Of a stretch of DNA of 64,000 nucleotides, positions 34,009 through 43,947 are shown piece by piece. The position numbers and the translations under genes are program-made. The notes under the pieces were generated by a model. That model had not been told where the DNA came from and ran no database searches. It was given only the letters and a program-made list of their open reading frames with translations. Every line of letters starts with the position of its first letter. Position 1 is the first letter of the stretch. The stretch spans positions 434,001 to 498,000 of the forward strand of contig NC_014633.1 of NCBI RefSeq assembly GCF_000165505.1. Direction: 5' to 3'. The stretch is from Ilyobacter polytropus DSM 2926 (GTDB lineage: Bacteria; Fusobacteriota; Fusobacteriia; Fusobacteriales; Fusobacteriaceae).

Positions 34009-35174
34009 TGGAAAATTTTGTTCATATGGATAAATTTACTTATCAGGACGGGAAAAAACTCCGTTATGGTTACACCACAGGAAGTACTGCAACTGCCGCG
34101 GCTAAGGGAGCTGTAGAGGCTCTTTTTGCAGGAGAGTTTAAGGAATCTGTAAAAATAGATACACCCTTTGGCTGGGAACTTGATTTGCAGATAACAGAGG
34201 CAGAACTTGATAGAGACAGGGCAGTATGTGCTGTACGAAAGGATGCGGGAGATGACCCTGATGTAACACATGGAATTTTGATATTTGTGTCGGCAGAAAA
34301 AGTTGATGACCTGAGTATAGAGAGAGAAGACTGCTTTTATAACGAGAATAGAACCATAGAACTTACAGGTGGTGAGGGAGTGGGGAAGGTTACAAAAAAA
34401 GGACTTCAGGTTCCACCTGGAAAGCCAGCAATAAATCAAGGACCGAGAAGCATGATTTTCAAGGAAGTTCAAAAAGTTCTTCCAGAAGGTGAAAAAGTGA
34501 GGCTAGAAGTATTTATCCCTCAGGGACAGGAAAAGGCTCTTATGACATTTAATCCAAAACTTGGAATAGTGGGTGGGATATCGGTACTTGGAAGCAGTGG
34601 GATAGTAAAGCCAATGTCAGAAGAGGCTTATAAAAATTCTCTTACTGTGGAGCTTGGATTTCACAAAGAGGAGAGAAAGAAAAATACTGTTGTTTTTACC
34701 TTTGGAAATTACGGAAAGAGATTTATAAAAGAGAATCTCAACATTCCAATTGAAGATGTATTTGTAATAAGCAATTTCGTAGGATTTATGATAGAACAGG
34801 CAGCTCATAGGAAATTTGAAAGAGTTATCTTACTAGGGCATATAGGGAAAATGGTTAAACTAGCAGGGGGTATTTTTCATACTCACAGTAAGGTAAGTGA
34901 TGCCAAGCTAGAGATCTTCACAACCTGTGCTTTACTAGCAGGGGAAGACTATGAAACACTGTTGAAAATCGCTGATTCAAATACAACAGATGAGGCTGTG
35001 GAATATGTAACCAATGAAAAAACTTATGAAATAATGTGTGAAAGAATAGTTGAAAAATGCAGTCATAAGGCTAAAAATATAGAATTTGCAAGTTTATTAT
35101 TCTCCTTTGAAAAAGGTGAATTGGGAAGAAGTTATAATTTTGACAGAGTGATTGAGGAGCTGGAAACAGTATGA
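34008..35174 (+). CDS. cbiD: Cobalt-precorrin-5B C1-methyltransferase
   Basis: A 388-residue CbiD. Signature parts: LRYGYTTGSTATAAAKGAVEAL, KDAGDDPDVTHG, GGEGVGKVTKKGLQVPPG and NPRS-like NQGPRSMI near 144-151; later VILLGHIGKMVKLAGGIFHTHS. It methylates C-1 of the corrin ring in the anaerobic (early cobalt insertion) pathway. Its presence, with CbiG, identifies that pathway rather than the aerobic one. It overlaps cbiE by 4 nt. Confidence 0.95.
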   Translation: MENFVHMDKFTYQDGKKLRYGYTTGSTATAAAKGAVEALFAGEFKESVKIDTPFGWELDLQITEAELDRDRAVCAVRKDAGDDPDVTHGILIFVSAEKVDDLSIEREDCFYNENRTIELTGGEGVGKVTKKGLQVPPGKPAINQGPRSMIFKEVQKVLPEGEKVRLEVFIPQGQEKALMTFNPKLGIVGGISVLGSSGIVKPMSEEAYKNSLTVELGFHKEERKKNTVVFTFGNYGKRFIKENLNIPIEDVFVISNFVGFMIEQAAHRKFERVILLGHIGKMVKLAGGIFHTHSKVSDAKLEIFTTCALLAGEDYETLLKIADSNTTDEAVEYVTNEKTYEIMCERIVEKCSHKAKNIEFASLLFSFEKGELGRSYNFDRVIEELETV

Positions 35175-35800
35175 AAATAAATGTGCTGGGACTGGGACCT
35201 GGAAACAGAGATTATATACTCCCAGAGGTAGAAAAAAGAATAAAAAGTTCAGATCTTATAGTCGGTGGAAAAAGGAATATAGAAAGTATCCCAGACTTAA
35301 CATCAGGGAAAGAGATAGCTTATATAGACAGACACCTAAAAGAACTGGTTCAATCTATGAAAGACAACATGAGTGAAAAGAAAATTGCGGTGGTTCTTTC
35401 TGGAGACACGGGATTTTACAGTATGCTAGGTTATCTCAGGAAAAACTTTGAACTGTCACAATTAGATGTAGTGCCTGGGATATCATCTATGCAGTATTTT
35501 TTCGCAAAGATAGGCGAGCAGTGGCATGATGCAGTAATAAAAAGTGTCCACGGAAGAGAGTTTGATTATATAGAGGCTCTGAAATCAGCAGGAAAGGTAG
35601 GGCTGCTAACTGACAATATTAATACTCCCCAGGAAATAGCAAAAAAAATCTGGGAATCTGGTATAGAGGCCACTGTCTATGTAGGAGAAAACCTCTCTTA
35701 TCCTGATGAGTGCATAACTTCAGGAAAGGCCAGTGAAATCAAGAGTATTCAGAAAAAGTTTGATTTGAACGTCGTAATAATAAAAGGTGAGGAATTGTGA
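35171..35800 (+). CDS. cbiE: Cobalt-precorrin-7 C5-methyltransferase
   Basis: A 209-residue tetrapyrrole methylase. It starts with the SAM-site motif V-L-G-L-G-P-G-N-R-D-Y and continues VVLSGDTGFYSML and VPGISSMQYFFAKIG, typical of CbiE. In many bacteria CbiE and CbiT are fused (CobL); here they are separate genes overlapping by 4 nt (GTGA). It methylates C-5. Confidence 0.93.
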   Translation: MKINVLGLGPGNRDYILPEVEKRIKSSDLIVGGKRNIESIPDLTSGKEIAYIDRHLKELVQSMKDNMSEKKIAVVLSGDTGFYSMLGYLRKNFELSQLDVVPGISSMQYFFAKIGEQWHDAVIKSVHGREFDYIEALKSAGKVGLLTDNINTPQEIAKKIWESGIEATVYVGENLSYPDECITSGKASEIKSIQKKFDLNVVIIKGEEL

Positions 35801-36366
35801 GACATATAAGAGACAGGGAATTCATAAGAGGCAGTGTGCCTATGACTAAAGAGGAAGTGAGAGCTGTATCAGTAGCAAAACTTCAGTTAGAACCTCATCA
35901 CATTCTTGTAGATGTAGGGGCGGGAACTGGTTCTGTAGGTATAGAGGCTGCCGGTTATCTTTCTCAGGGAAGCGTCTACGGTATAGAGATAAACCCTGAC
36001 GGAATAGATATAATCAAAAAAAATATCGAAAAATTTCAAATTGGCAATTACAACTTGATAGAGGGGCTTGCTCCTGAAAATATTCCGAAGATAAAGTATC
36101 ATAGGATGTTTGTGGGAGGAAGCAAGGGAAATCTGGACACCATTGTAAATCATTTTATGGAACATTCTGCAGAGGATGGAGTTATAGTGATAAACGCTAT
36201 AGTGCTAGAAACCCTAACAAAGGCAATGGACACATTGAAGGCCAATAGATTTACAGATATAGAGGTAGTATCTATGACTGTTGCTAGAAACAGAAAAGTA
36301 GGAACAATGAACATGATGATGGGCGAAAACCCCATATATATAATAACTGCTAAAAGAGGAGAGTAA
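35797..36366 (+). CDS. cbiT: Cobalt-precorrin-6B C15-methyltransferase (decarboxylating)
   Basis: A 189-residue class I SAM methyltransferase with I-R-D-R-E-F, VDVGAGTGSVGIEAAG and YGIEINPDGIDIIKKN, and a late RMFVGGSKGN. It methylates C-15 and removes the acetate carboxyl at C-12. The start is GTG 35797 inside the end of cbiE, with GGTGAGGA upstream, showing translational coupling. Confidence 0.94.
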   Translation: MRHIRDREFIRGSVPMTKEEVRAVSVAKLQLEPHHILVDVGAGTGSVGIEAAGYLSQGSVYGIEINPDGIDIIKKNIEKFQIGNYNLIEGLAPENIPKIKYHRMFVGGSKGNLDTIVNHFMEHSAEDGVIVINAIVLETLTKAMDTLKANRFTDIEVVSMTVARNRKVGTMNMMMGENPIYIITAKRGE

Positions 36367-36368
36367 AA

Positions 36369-37088
36369 ATGTCAAAACTTTATGGAATTGGTGTAGGAGT
36401 AGGAGATCCTGAACTGATAACGCTAAAAGCTATCAGAAAAATAAAGGAATTGGATGTGATAATCCTTCCTGAGGCCAAAAATATAGGCGAGAGTACAGCA
36501 TATACCATTGCAAAAGAATATATGAAAGAAAATGTGGAAAAAGTAGCAATTTCTTTTAAAATGCAGGATAGCTGGGAAGCAAGAAGAGAAGACCACAAAA
36601 GAAATGCAGTGATAGTAAATGAACTTCTTGAGGCAGGTAAAAATGTAGGATTTTTAACAATAGGGGATCCTATGACTTACAGTACCTTTGTGTACATCAT
36701 GGAATTGCTAAACGACGGAGTAGAGGTAGAAACTGTACCTGGAATAACTTCTTTTGCTTCTATTACAGCCAGAGTAAATATACCTCTTGTAATGGGAGAC
36801 GAGTCTATGAAAGTTGTGGGTATCGCAAAAGAAACAGATATAGTAAAAGAGATAGAAAGCTCAGACAACGTCATCTTTATGAAGGTTGTAAGAAACCTAG
36901 AGAGACTAAAAGATGCTCTTAGAGAAACAGGAAACATGAATAATGTAGTCTTGATCTCAAACTGCGGTAAAGAAGACGAACAGATTATATATGATTTAGA
37001 AAACATAGAGAAAGATGACATATCTTATTTCTCAACAATGATATTAAAAAAAGGTGGGATTGAAAAATGGAAAAGGTTTACTTCATAG
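36369..37088 (+). CDS. cbiL: Cobalt-precorrin-2 C20-methyltransferase
   Basis: A 239-residue tetrapyrrole methylase: YGIGVGVGDPELITLKAIRKI at the SAM site (the string is conserved in CbiL/CobI), FLTIGDPMTYSTFVYIME and VPGITSFASITARVNIPL. It is the first methylase after cobalt insertion. It overlaps cbiF by 22 nt. Confidence 0.93.
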   Translation: MSKLYGIGVGVGDPELITLKAIRKIKELDVIILPEAKNIGESTAYTIAKEYMKENVEKVAISFKMQDSWEARREDHKRNAVIVNELLEAGKNVGFLTIGDPMTYSTFVYIMELLNDGVEVETVPGITSFASITARVNIPLVMGDESMKVVGIAKETDIVKEIESSDNVIFMKVVRNLERLKDALRETGNMNNVVLISNCGKEDEQIIYDLENIEKDDISYFSTMILKKGGIEKWKRFTS

Positions 37089-37831
37089 GAGCTGGTCCTG
37101 GGGACCCGGAATTGATAACGGTAAAAGGACAAAGACTTGTTTCTGAAGCAGATGTGATAATTTATGCAGGTTCTCTTGTACCTAGACAGGTAATAGAATG
37201 TCATAAAGAGGGAGCAGAAATATATAACAGCGCCAGTATGAACTTGGACGAGGTAATGGAAGTAACTATAAAAGCTGCAAAAAATGGGAAAATGGTAGCA
37301 AGAGTACACACTGGTGACCCTGCTATCTATGGAGCTCACAGAGAGCAGATGGATATTTTAGCAGCCCACAACATAGATTTTGAAGTAATACCAGGTGTAA
37401 GTTCGTTTTTAGCATCTGCTGCAGCTATAAAAAAGGAGTTTACACTCCCAGATGTAGCTCAAACAGTTATCTGTACTAGAATGGAGGGAAGAACTCCTGT
37501 ACCTGAACTTGAAAAGCTAGAACTTCTAGCATCTCACAAGACATCAATGGCAATATTCTTGTCTGTTCAGATGATAGATAAAGTTGTAAACCAGCTGCTT
37601 ACACACTATGAAAAAGATACACCAATAGCAGTGGTCCAAAGAGCCACATGGGAAGATCAGAAGATTGTAGAGGGGACACTTGAAAATATAGCAGAGAGAG
37701 TAAGGGAAGCTAACATTACAAAGACTGCTCAAATCCTGGTTGGAAGATTTATGGGAGATGAATATTCAAAGTCAAAACTTTATGATAAACACTTTACTCA
37801 TGAATACAGAGTTGGAATTGATAAAAAATAA
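37067..37831 (+). CDS. cbiF: Cobalt-precorrin-4 C11-methyltransferase
   Basis: A 254-residue tetrapyrrole methylase with FIGAGPGDPELITVKGQRL, IIYAGSLVPRQVIEC, VHTGDPAIYGAHREQMD, IPGVSSFLASAAAIKKEFTLP and CTRMEGRTPVPE. These are standard CbiF/CobM motifs. It methylates C-11. A 136-bp gap follows, the only sizeable break in this operon; I see no terminator there. Confidence 0.94.
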   Translation: MEKVYFIGAGPGDPELITVKGQRLVSEADVIIYAGSLVPRQVIECHKEGAEIYNSASMNLDEVMEVTIKAAKNGKMVARVHTGDPAIYGAHREQMDILAAHNIDFEVIPGVSSFLASAAAIKKEFTLPDVAQTVICTRMEGRTPVPELEKLELLASHKTSMAIFLSVQMIDKVVNQLLTHYEKDTPIAVVQRATWEDQKIVEGTLENIAERVREANITKTAQILVGRFMGDEYSKSKLYDKHFTHEYRVGIDKK

Positions 37832-37967
37832 CTTTTATTTAGATTTTTAGGTAAAATGATTAGAATAAAAGATAAAAAGAAATGCCACGAGTTTACCTTA
37901 GCTATTTATGTGATTTGTGACAAAGAATATTTTTCTATAAAGTTAGAAAGATTTAGGGGATGAAATT

Positions 37968-38957
37968 ATGAAATGGGCTGTTATAAGTGTCACTGAAAAA
38001 GCAGTGGAAAAAGCTATGGAAGTTGCAAAAAAAATTGATTGTGATATCTATACTCTTCCTAAATACTCTGTAGAAGGAACTATTCCCTTTGAAAATGGAT
38101 TCAAAAAAGGAGTTGGCAATATTTTTTCAGAATATAAGACACTTCTCTTTATAATGGCTAGTGGAATTGTAGTGAGAACCATCGCTCCCTTAATAAAGAG
38201 TAAGGACATAGATCCAGGAATACTGGTCATGGATGAAAAGGGAAATTTTGTAACTTCCCTTTTATCGGGCCATTTAGGAGGAGCAAATACAGCTTGTGAA
38301 ACTATAGCCCAAGCTGTGGGTGCAGTACCTGTAATATCTACAGCCTCTGATGTTTCAGGAAAAACTGCTGTAGATACCCTTGCTATGGCGATAAAAGGAA
38401 AAATGGACAGTTTGGAAAAAGCTAAGCATGTAACTTCTCTTATTGTTGGAGGAGAAAAAGTAAGTCTTAAACTTCCTGATAACGTAACTATTTCAGAGGA
38501 TAATTCAGCTGGGGTAATTGTTCTCTCTAACAGGAAAGAAGTAAAAGTCAGCCAGATTATACCCCAGAATATAGTTGTTGGAGTGGGCTGCAGGCGGGGG
38601 ACACCTAAAGAAACCATCATAGAAGCTGTTGAAAAAGCGATGTGTGAAGCCAATCTTCATATGGACAGTATAAGAATATTTGCAACTGTGGATTTGAAGG
38701 GAGACGAAAAAGGGCTCTTGGAAACGGTAAAACATTACGGCAGAGAACTAACTGTGATCTCGAGAGATAAGATACTTCCTATTGAGGATAATTTTGAAGG
38801 ATCGGATTTTGTAAAAAAGAGTATAGGAGTTAAGTCTGTATCTGCACCCTGTGCTTTTCTGGCCTCTGAATCTAAGGGGAAGTTTATAACTGAAAAGATG
38901 AGACAGGCTGGGGTAACAGTATCAATATATGAAGAGGAGATAAGAAGAGATGGGTAA
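37968..38957 (+). CDS. cbiG: Cobalt-precorrin-5A hydrolase
   Basis: A 329-residue CbiG. The N-terminal domain has FIMASGIVVRTIAPLIKSKDIDP and SLLSGHLGGANTACE, and the C-terminal domain VVGVGCRRGTPKETI and KSVSAPCAFLAS. It opens the delta-lactone and releases acetaldehyde (C-20 with its methyl). SD AGGGGATG precedes the ATG. The last 8 nt overlap cbiH. Confidence 0.95.
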   Translation: MKWAVISVTEKAVEKAMEVAKKIDCDIYTLPKYSVEGTIPFENGFKKGVGNIFSEYKTLLFIMASGIVVRTIAPLIKSKDIDPGILVMDEKGNFVTSLLSGHLGGANTACETIAQAVGAVPVISTASDVSGKTAVDTLAMAIKGKMDSLEKAKHVTSLIVGGEKVSLKLPDNVTISEDNSAGVIVLSNRKEVKVSQIIPQNIVVGVGCRRGTPKETIIEAVEKAMCEANLHMDSIRIFATVDLKGDEKGLLETVKHYGRELTVISRDKILPIEDNFEGSDFVKKSIGVKSVSAPCAFLASESKGKFITEKMRQAGVTVSIYEEEIRRDG

Positions 38958-39675
38958 AATTTATGTAATCGGTATAGGTCCTGGAAACAAGGAAAACATG
39001 ACTTTCAGAGCATATAAGGCTATGGAAGATTCAGATATAATCGTAGGACACAAGACATATATAAATCTTGTAGAAGACTTGTTTGTAGGTAAAGAGACAT
39101 TTAGATCTGCAATGAAAAAAGAGATAGAAAGATGTCAGGAAACTCTAAACTTTGCAAAGAATGGGAAAACAGTTGCTCTTATAAGCTCTGGAGACGCCGG
39201 AGTATATGGTATGGCAGGAATAATGCTAGAAGTAGCTGCAGACAGCGGTATAGAGGTGGAAGTAATACCAGGAGTAACATCTGCTAATGCTTCAGCAGCT
39301 GTAGTAGGAGCTCCAGTAATGCACGACCACGCAACTATAAGTCTAAGTGACCTTCTTACTGATTGGGACCTTATTACAAAGAGGATAAAACTTGCCTCTG
39401 AAGGAGATTTTATAATTTCTTATTATAATCCTAAAAGTTTCGGAAGACAGACTCAGATAGTCGAAGCATGGGAGATCATGTTGAAATACAAGAAAAAAGA
39501 TACTCTGGTTGCTATAGTTAGAAATACTGGAAGAGAGGGACAAGAGTACGAACTTACTACCCTTGAAAATATGCTTGAGCATGAGATAAATATGTTTACT
39601 ACAGTAATTGTTGGAAATTCTAAGACCTTTATAAAAGGTGGTAAAATGATAACTCCTAGGGGATATAAGGTCTAA
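38950..39675 (+). CDS. cbiH: Cobalt-precorrin-3 C17-methyltransferase
   Basis: A 241-residue tetrapyrrole methylase with YVIGIGPGNKENMTFRAYKAM, IVGHKTYINLVEDL, ISSGDAGVYGMAG, IPGVTSANASAAVVGAPVMHD and the final ISLSDLLTDW segment typical of CbiH/CobJ. It methylates C-17 with ring contraction. It overlaps cbiG and is followed by cbiJ after 3 nt. Confidence 0.95.
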   Translation: MGKIYVIGIGPGNKENMTFRAYKAMEDSDIIVGHKTYINLVEDLFVGKETFRSAMKKEIERCQETLNFAKNGKTVALISSGDAGVYGMAGIMLEVAADSGIEVEVIPGVTSANASAAVVGAPVMHDHATISLSDLLTDWDLITKRIKLASEGDFIISYYNPKSFGRQTQIVEAWEIMLKYKKKDTLVAIVRNTGREGQEYELTTLENMLEHEINMFTTVIVGNSKTFIKGGKMITPRGYKV

Positions 39676-39678
39676 GCT

Positions 39679-40419
39679 ATGATCTGGATTATAGGGGGGA
39701 CCAAAGATTCTAGGGACATAATAAACAAGCTTGGGGACATTGAAATAATAGTGTCTACAGCTACAGAATATGGAAAGAAATTGTTAAAAGGACTGAATGT
39801 TGTATCTGAACCTATGAATAAGGATGAGATGCGAAAGTTTATAAGGGCAAATAGGGTGGATCTGGTGCTCGACGCCAGCCATCCATATGCAGTAAATGTA
39901 TCTCAAAATGCTATAGAGGCTTCTACGGCTGAGGGTATAGATTACCTAAGATTTGAGAGAGAGATGCTTAATTATGACGGAGGAGTGAAATTTACTTCAA
40001 TGGAAGAACTAACAAAGTACTTGGGAGGTCTAAAAGAGAAGATATTAGTCACTCTTGGAAGCAACAATCTAAGTTACTTTAAGGATATATCCAATTTGGA
40101 AAATATCTACTTTAGAATACTTCCTGTGAAAGAGTCTCTTGAAAAGGCGGAAAAAGCGGGGATACTCCCAAAACAGCTTATAGCTGTTCAGGGACCTTTT
40201 TCAAAGGCGTTTAACACAGCTATTTATAAAAATTATGAGATAAAGTATGTAGTCACAAAAGAAAGTGGATCTACAGGAGGAGAGCTAGAAAAGATAGAGG
40301 CTGCTGCAGACTGCAGAGTAAAACCTATCATATTATCTAGACCTGAAATAGATTATCCTTGGAAAACTGGTAATATAGACCAAATAATAAAAAAGGTGAT
40401 GGAATATGAAGAAGCATAA
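39679..40419 (+). CDS. cbiJ: Cobalt-precorrin-6A reductase
   Basis: A 246-residue CbiJ/CobK. The N-terminal IWIIGGTKDSRDI is a nucleotide-binding loop; further segments are VLDASHPYAVNVSQNA, YLRFERE, and VTKESGSTGGELEKIEAA near the C-terminus. It uses NAD(P)H to reduce the macrocycle. It overlaps cbiP by 14 nt. Confidence 0.93.
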   Translation: MIWIIGGTKDSRDIINKLGDIEIIVSTATEYGKKLLKGLNVVSEPMNKDEMRKFIRANRVDLVLDASHPYAVNVSQNAIEASTAEGIDYLRFEREMLNYDGGVKFTSMEELTKYLGGLKEKILVTLGSNNLSYFKDISNLENIYFRILPVKESLEKAEKAGILPKQLIAVQGPFSKAFNTAIYKNYEIKYVVTKESGSTGGELEKIEAAADCRVKPIILSRPEIDYPWKTGNIDQIIKKVMEYEEA

Positions 40420-41914
40420 AAATATTATGGTACAAGGGACTGCATCCTCTGTGGGGAAAAGTCTTGTTACAACAGCATTATGCAGAATTCTCTATAAGGA
40501 CGGATATTCGGTATGTCCTTTTAAATCACAAAATATGGCTTTAAACTCATTTATCACAGAAGATGGTAAAGAGATGGGGAGAGCTCAGGTAGTTCAGGCA
40601 GAAGCCTGTGGTATAAAGCCTGAAGCCTTTATGAATCCAATATTATTGAAACCAACAACAGATCGAAAATCACAGGTAATCTTAAACGGCAAGGCTCTAA
40701 GAAATATGACTGCTAGGGAATATCATGAGTTTAAACCAAGCCTGAAAGAGGAACTGATAAAAATATACAGTGGAATAAAAGAAAATTATGATACCTCTGT
40801 AATCGAAGGAGCAGGGAGTACTGCTGAGATTAATCTCAAAGAGGGAGACATTGTAAATATGGGGATGGCGGAGATCGCTGATTCTCCTGTAATACTTGTT
40901 TCGGACATAGACCGTGGAGGTGTGTTTGCCTCTATACTGGGAACACTCATGCTCCTGGAAGATCACGAGAGGGAAAGAGTAAAGGGTGTAATCATAAATA
41001 AGTTCAGAGGTGATGTGGGGATATTGAAACCTGGCATAAAACAGCTGGAAGAGATAATAAAAAAACCAATTCTAGGTGTGTTACCTTATTCAGAACTGGA
41101 TATAGAAGACGAGGACTCAGTAACAGAGAGATTTAAAAAATATAGCGGTGACAAAGATATAAGAGTCTCTGTAATAAGAATAAATCACATGTCAAACTTT
41201 ACTGATCTGGATGCACTTGGTGTTTATGAAGATGTGTCGGTAAAGTATATCACAAAGGCTGAAGATCTAGGAAATGAAGATATTATTATAATACCTGGTT
41301 CAAAAAGCACTATTGACGACTTGAAAGAGATAAAGGACAAGGGAATAGCTGAAAAAATAGTAAGACTTGCTAAAAAAGGAACGATAATATTTGGAATCTG
41401 CGGAGGATATCAGATGTTAGGTCAGAAAATTTCAGATCCTGATAAAATAGAGAGTTCTCTTTTGGAAATCCCTGGAATAGGATTACTAGATATGGAGACA
41501 GTCATGAAAAGTGATAAGAGAACTGTGCAGTATGAAGGAAAAGTAGTTGTAGACGGAGGATTCTTAGAGGGAACAAAGGGAATGACAGTGAAAGGATATG
41601 AAATACACCAAGGGATTACCAATGGAAATGAGGGCAACGTATTTCTACAGGGAAACGGCTGTGTAAATGGAGCCTTTAAAGACAATATAATAGGGACTTA
41701 TATCCACGGAATCTTCGACAACAGTGATTTTACAAGAAAGTTTCTCAATAACATAAGGAAAAACAAGGGACTTGACGAGATAAATGACGCCATAGATTTC
41801 CAGGAATTTAAAGAAAGAGAATTTGATAAGCTTGCTGATATAGTCAGGGAACATCTTGACATGGAAAAAATATATAAGATATTAGAGGGTGAGAATGTTG
41901 AATGTGATTGCTAA
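40406..41914 (+). CDS. cbiP: Cobyric acid synthase
   Basis: A 502-residue CbiP/CobQ amidotransferase. The ATP-binding start is IMVQGTASSVGKSLVTTALCR, followed by PFKSQNMALNSF. The glutaminase domain has the nucleophile cysteine in FGICGGYQMLG and a late GTYIHGIFDN with the catalytic histidine. It amidates side chains b, d, e and g. Its end overlaps cbiB. Confidence 0.95.
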   Translation: MKKHKNIMVQGTASSVGKSLVTTALCRILYKDGYSVCPFKSQNMALNSFITEDGKEMGRAQVVQAEACGIKPEAFMNPILLKPTTDRKSQVILNGKALRNMTAREYHEFKPSLKEELIKIYSGIKENYDTSVIEGAGSTAEINLKEGDIVNMGMAEIADSPVILVSDIDRGGVFASILGTLMLLEDHERERVKGVIINKFRGDVGILKPGIKQLEEIIKKPILGVLPYSELDIEDEDSVTERFKKYSGDKDIRVSVIRINHMSNFTDLDALGVYEDVSVKYITKAEDLGNEDIIIIPGSKSTIDDLKEIKDKGIAEKIVRLAKKGTIIFGICGGYQMLGQKISDPDKIESSLLEIPGIGLLDMETVMKSDKRTVQYEGKVVVDGGFLEGTKGMTVKGYEIHQGITNGNEGNVFLQGNGCVNGAFKDNIIGTYIHGIFDNSDFTRKFLNNIRKNKGLDEINDAIDFQEFKEREFDKLADIVREHLDMEKIYKILEGENVECDC

Positions 41915-42860
41915 GATAGCTATCGCTTATCTGATAGATCTAATAGCTGGAGATCCCTACTGGATGCCTCATCCAGTACAGTTTATCGGTAAATTTATTG
42001 AAAAATTTGAAAAGTTTTTGTACAGATTTAAAAACAAAAGGTTTTCAGGAGCAGTACTCACAATCACGGTACTTTCTCTTACCTTTGCAATAAGTTATAC
42101 CCTTGGAATGTTTCAGATTCTAGAAATTTATTTTCTTTATACAATTTTTGCTACGAGGTGCCTGGCAAAAGAGGGAATGAAGGTATACAATATATTGAAG
42201 GCTAAGGATATGGAAAAAGCTAAAAAAGAGCTGTCATATCTTGTGAGCCGTGATACAAACAGCATGGATGAAAGAAACATAATAAGAAGTGTCATGGAAA
42301 CTATCTCAGAAAATACAGTTGATGGCATTATAGCACCTATGTTCTATATGATGATCGGAGCACTACTTTTACCTGGGAATCCTGGTGCAGCCTTGGCTTT
42401 TGGGATGACTTATAAAGGTGTAAATACTCTTGATTCTATGGTTGGCTATAAAAATGAAAGATATAGTGATTTCGGATGGTTTTCAGCAAGACTTGATGAC
42501 TGGGTAAATTTAATCCCTGCTAGAATAACCGGGATGATACTTTATCCTTTATCGGCTATGATTTTAGGTTTTGACTATAAATCTTCTTTTAGAATTTACT
42601 TTAGAGACAGGCTAAGGCATGCCAGTCCAAATGCAGGTCATCCTGAATCTGCTGTTGCTGGAGCAATAGGGATACAATTTGGAGGAGTCACAAGTTATTT
42701 TGGAGAAAGTCATGAAAAACCTACAATAGGAGATAAAATTAAAGAGTTTGATATAGAAGATATAAGAAAAAATATAAAGATGATGTACGGAGCTTCTATT
42801 ATAGGGATAATCTTTTTTATGGGGATAATCTGGGGAGTCCATAGATCTTTCATAGCATAG
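41895..42860 (+). CDS. cbiB: Adenosylcobinamide-phosphate synthase
   Basis: A 321-residue membrane protein (321 residues from ATG 41895, with GAGGG 5 nt upstream; GTG 41889 is an alternative start). Motifs: DLIAGDPYWMPHPVQFIG, SRDTNSMDERNIIRSVMETISENTVDGIIAPMFY in parts, and HASPNAGHPESAVAGAIGIQFGG. It attaches aminopropanol phosphate (or aminopropanol) to cobyric acid. The gene overlaps cbiP by 20 nt and is followed by cobD, which makes its substrate. Confidence 0.93.
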   Translation: MLNVIAKIAIAYLIDLIAGDPYWMPHPVQFIGKFIEKFEKFLYRFKNKRFSGAVLTITVLSLTFAISYTLGMFQILEIYFLYTIFATRCLAKEGMKVYNILKAKDMEKAKKELSYLVSRDTNSMDERNIIRSVMETISENTVDGIIAPMFYMMIGALLLPGNPGAALAFGMTYKGVNTLDSMVGYKNERYSDFGWFSARLDDWVNLIPARITGMILYPLSAMILGFDYKSSFRIYFRDRLRHASPNAGHPESAVAGAIGIQFGGVTSYFGESHEKPTIGDKIKEFDIEDIRKNIKMMYGASIIGIIFFMGIIWGVHRSFIA

Positions 42861-42870
42861 GAGTGGTAGG

Positions 42871-43947
42871 ATGGAACTGCACGGAGGAAACATCTATAAA
42901 CTTGCAAGAGAAAAGGGAATCGAAAAGATACTGGACTACAGTGCAAATATAAACCCTTTCGGACTTCCTGAAAGTCTGAAAAAAGCGGTTGTGGAAAATT
43001 TTCATATTTTTGAAAAGTATCCCGACCCAGAATATGTAGAACTGAGAGAAATCTTGGCAAAGCATAATGGTATGAACTATGAAAATATAATTGTTGGGAA
43101 CGGAGCCACTGAAATTATATTTCTATATATGAAAATGCTCAATCCTAAAAAAGCACTTGTTGTAAACCCTACCTTTGTAGAATATGAAAGAGCTCTAATG
43201 CAGACTTCGTGTCAGGTAGATCACTTCAGGCTGGAAGAAAATGAGAATTTTGTACTGGATAAAGAAAAACTCCGAGAAGAATTAAACAAAGGTTATGACC
43301 TGCTGGTAATATGCAATCCAAATAATCCTACCGGTCGTTTTATGACAAGGGCAGAGATGGAAGAGATCGCAACAATAGCAAAAGAGTCTGGTACAAGACT
43401 TATGGTAGACGAAGCATTTATTGAATTTGTAGAAGGTAATTACAGTGAGAGTATAGCCCATCTAAAAGATCCGAATATATTCGTAGTAAGAGCCCTTACA
43501 AAGTTTTTTGCCATACCTGGAATAAGGCTGGGGTTTGCAATATGCCACGATAGTGCTATAATAAATCGAATACAGGGAGAAAGAGAACCTTGGACTGTAA
43601 ACGCTCTGGCAGAACTAACTGCCAAGGTTGTTTTAGATGACAGGGAATATATAGAAAAATCTGAGAATTGGGTTAAAAAAGAAAAAAAATGGATGTACGA
43701 GGAACTTACTAAAGGCAATAATATAAAAGCTTATAAAACCGAGACAAACTTTATACTTGTAAAACTGACGGGAAACTCTAACTCTAAAGCACTGAGAGAA
43801 AAACTTATTGAGGATGGAATACTAATAAGAGATTGTTCAAATTTTCCGTTTCTTGATGAAAATTATATTAGACTTGCGATCAAGGATCACAAAAGCAACC
43901 AATATGTTGTGGAAAGGGTAGTGGCTAGGACAAATGAGAATGGATAA
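42871..43947 (+). CDS. cobD: L-threonine-O-3-phosphate decarboxylase (CobD type)
   Basis: A 358-residue PLP enzyme of fold type I, with the family opening HGGNIYKLARE and LDYSANINPFGLP, then CNPNNPTGRF, DEAFIEFV, and the PLP lysine in RALTKFFAIPGIRLGF. It decarboxylates threonine phosphate to (R)-1-amino-2-propanol phosphate for the nucleotide loop. No PduX-type L-threonine kinase gene is visible in the window. Position between cbiB and hemA supports the assignment over HisC. Confidence 0.92.
   Translation: MELHGGNIYKLAREKGIEKILDYSANINPFGLPESLKKAVVENFHIFEKYPDPEYVELREILAKHNGMNYENIIVGNGATEIIFLYMKMLNPKKALVVNPTFVEYERALMQTSCQVDHFRLEENENFVLDKEKLREELNKGYDLLVICNPNNPTGRFMTRAEMEEIATIAKESGTRLMVDEAFIEFVEGNYSESIAHLKDPNIFVVRALTKFFAIPGIRLGFAICHDSAIINRIQGEREPWTVNALAELTAKVVLDDREYIEKSENWVKKEKKWMYEELTKGNNIKAYKTETNFILVKLTGNSNSKALREKLIEDGILIRDCSNFPFLDENYIRLAIKDHKSNQYVVERVVARTNENG

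Noticed and set aside
37832-37967. Possible promoter or terminator in the gap between cbiF and cbiG
   Set aside because: GGTAAA and TTTACC face each other but are over 40 nt apart with no T run, and no convincing -35/-10 pair was found; left as an open question.
38048-38653. A 201-codon frame on the minus strand inside cbiG, and other long antisense frames (for example within hemC, cobA-hemD and pduG)
   Set aside because: They lie wholly inside well-recognised genes, have no ribosome sites and no recognisable protein features.
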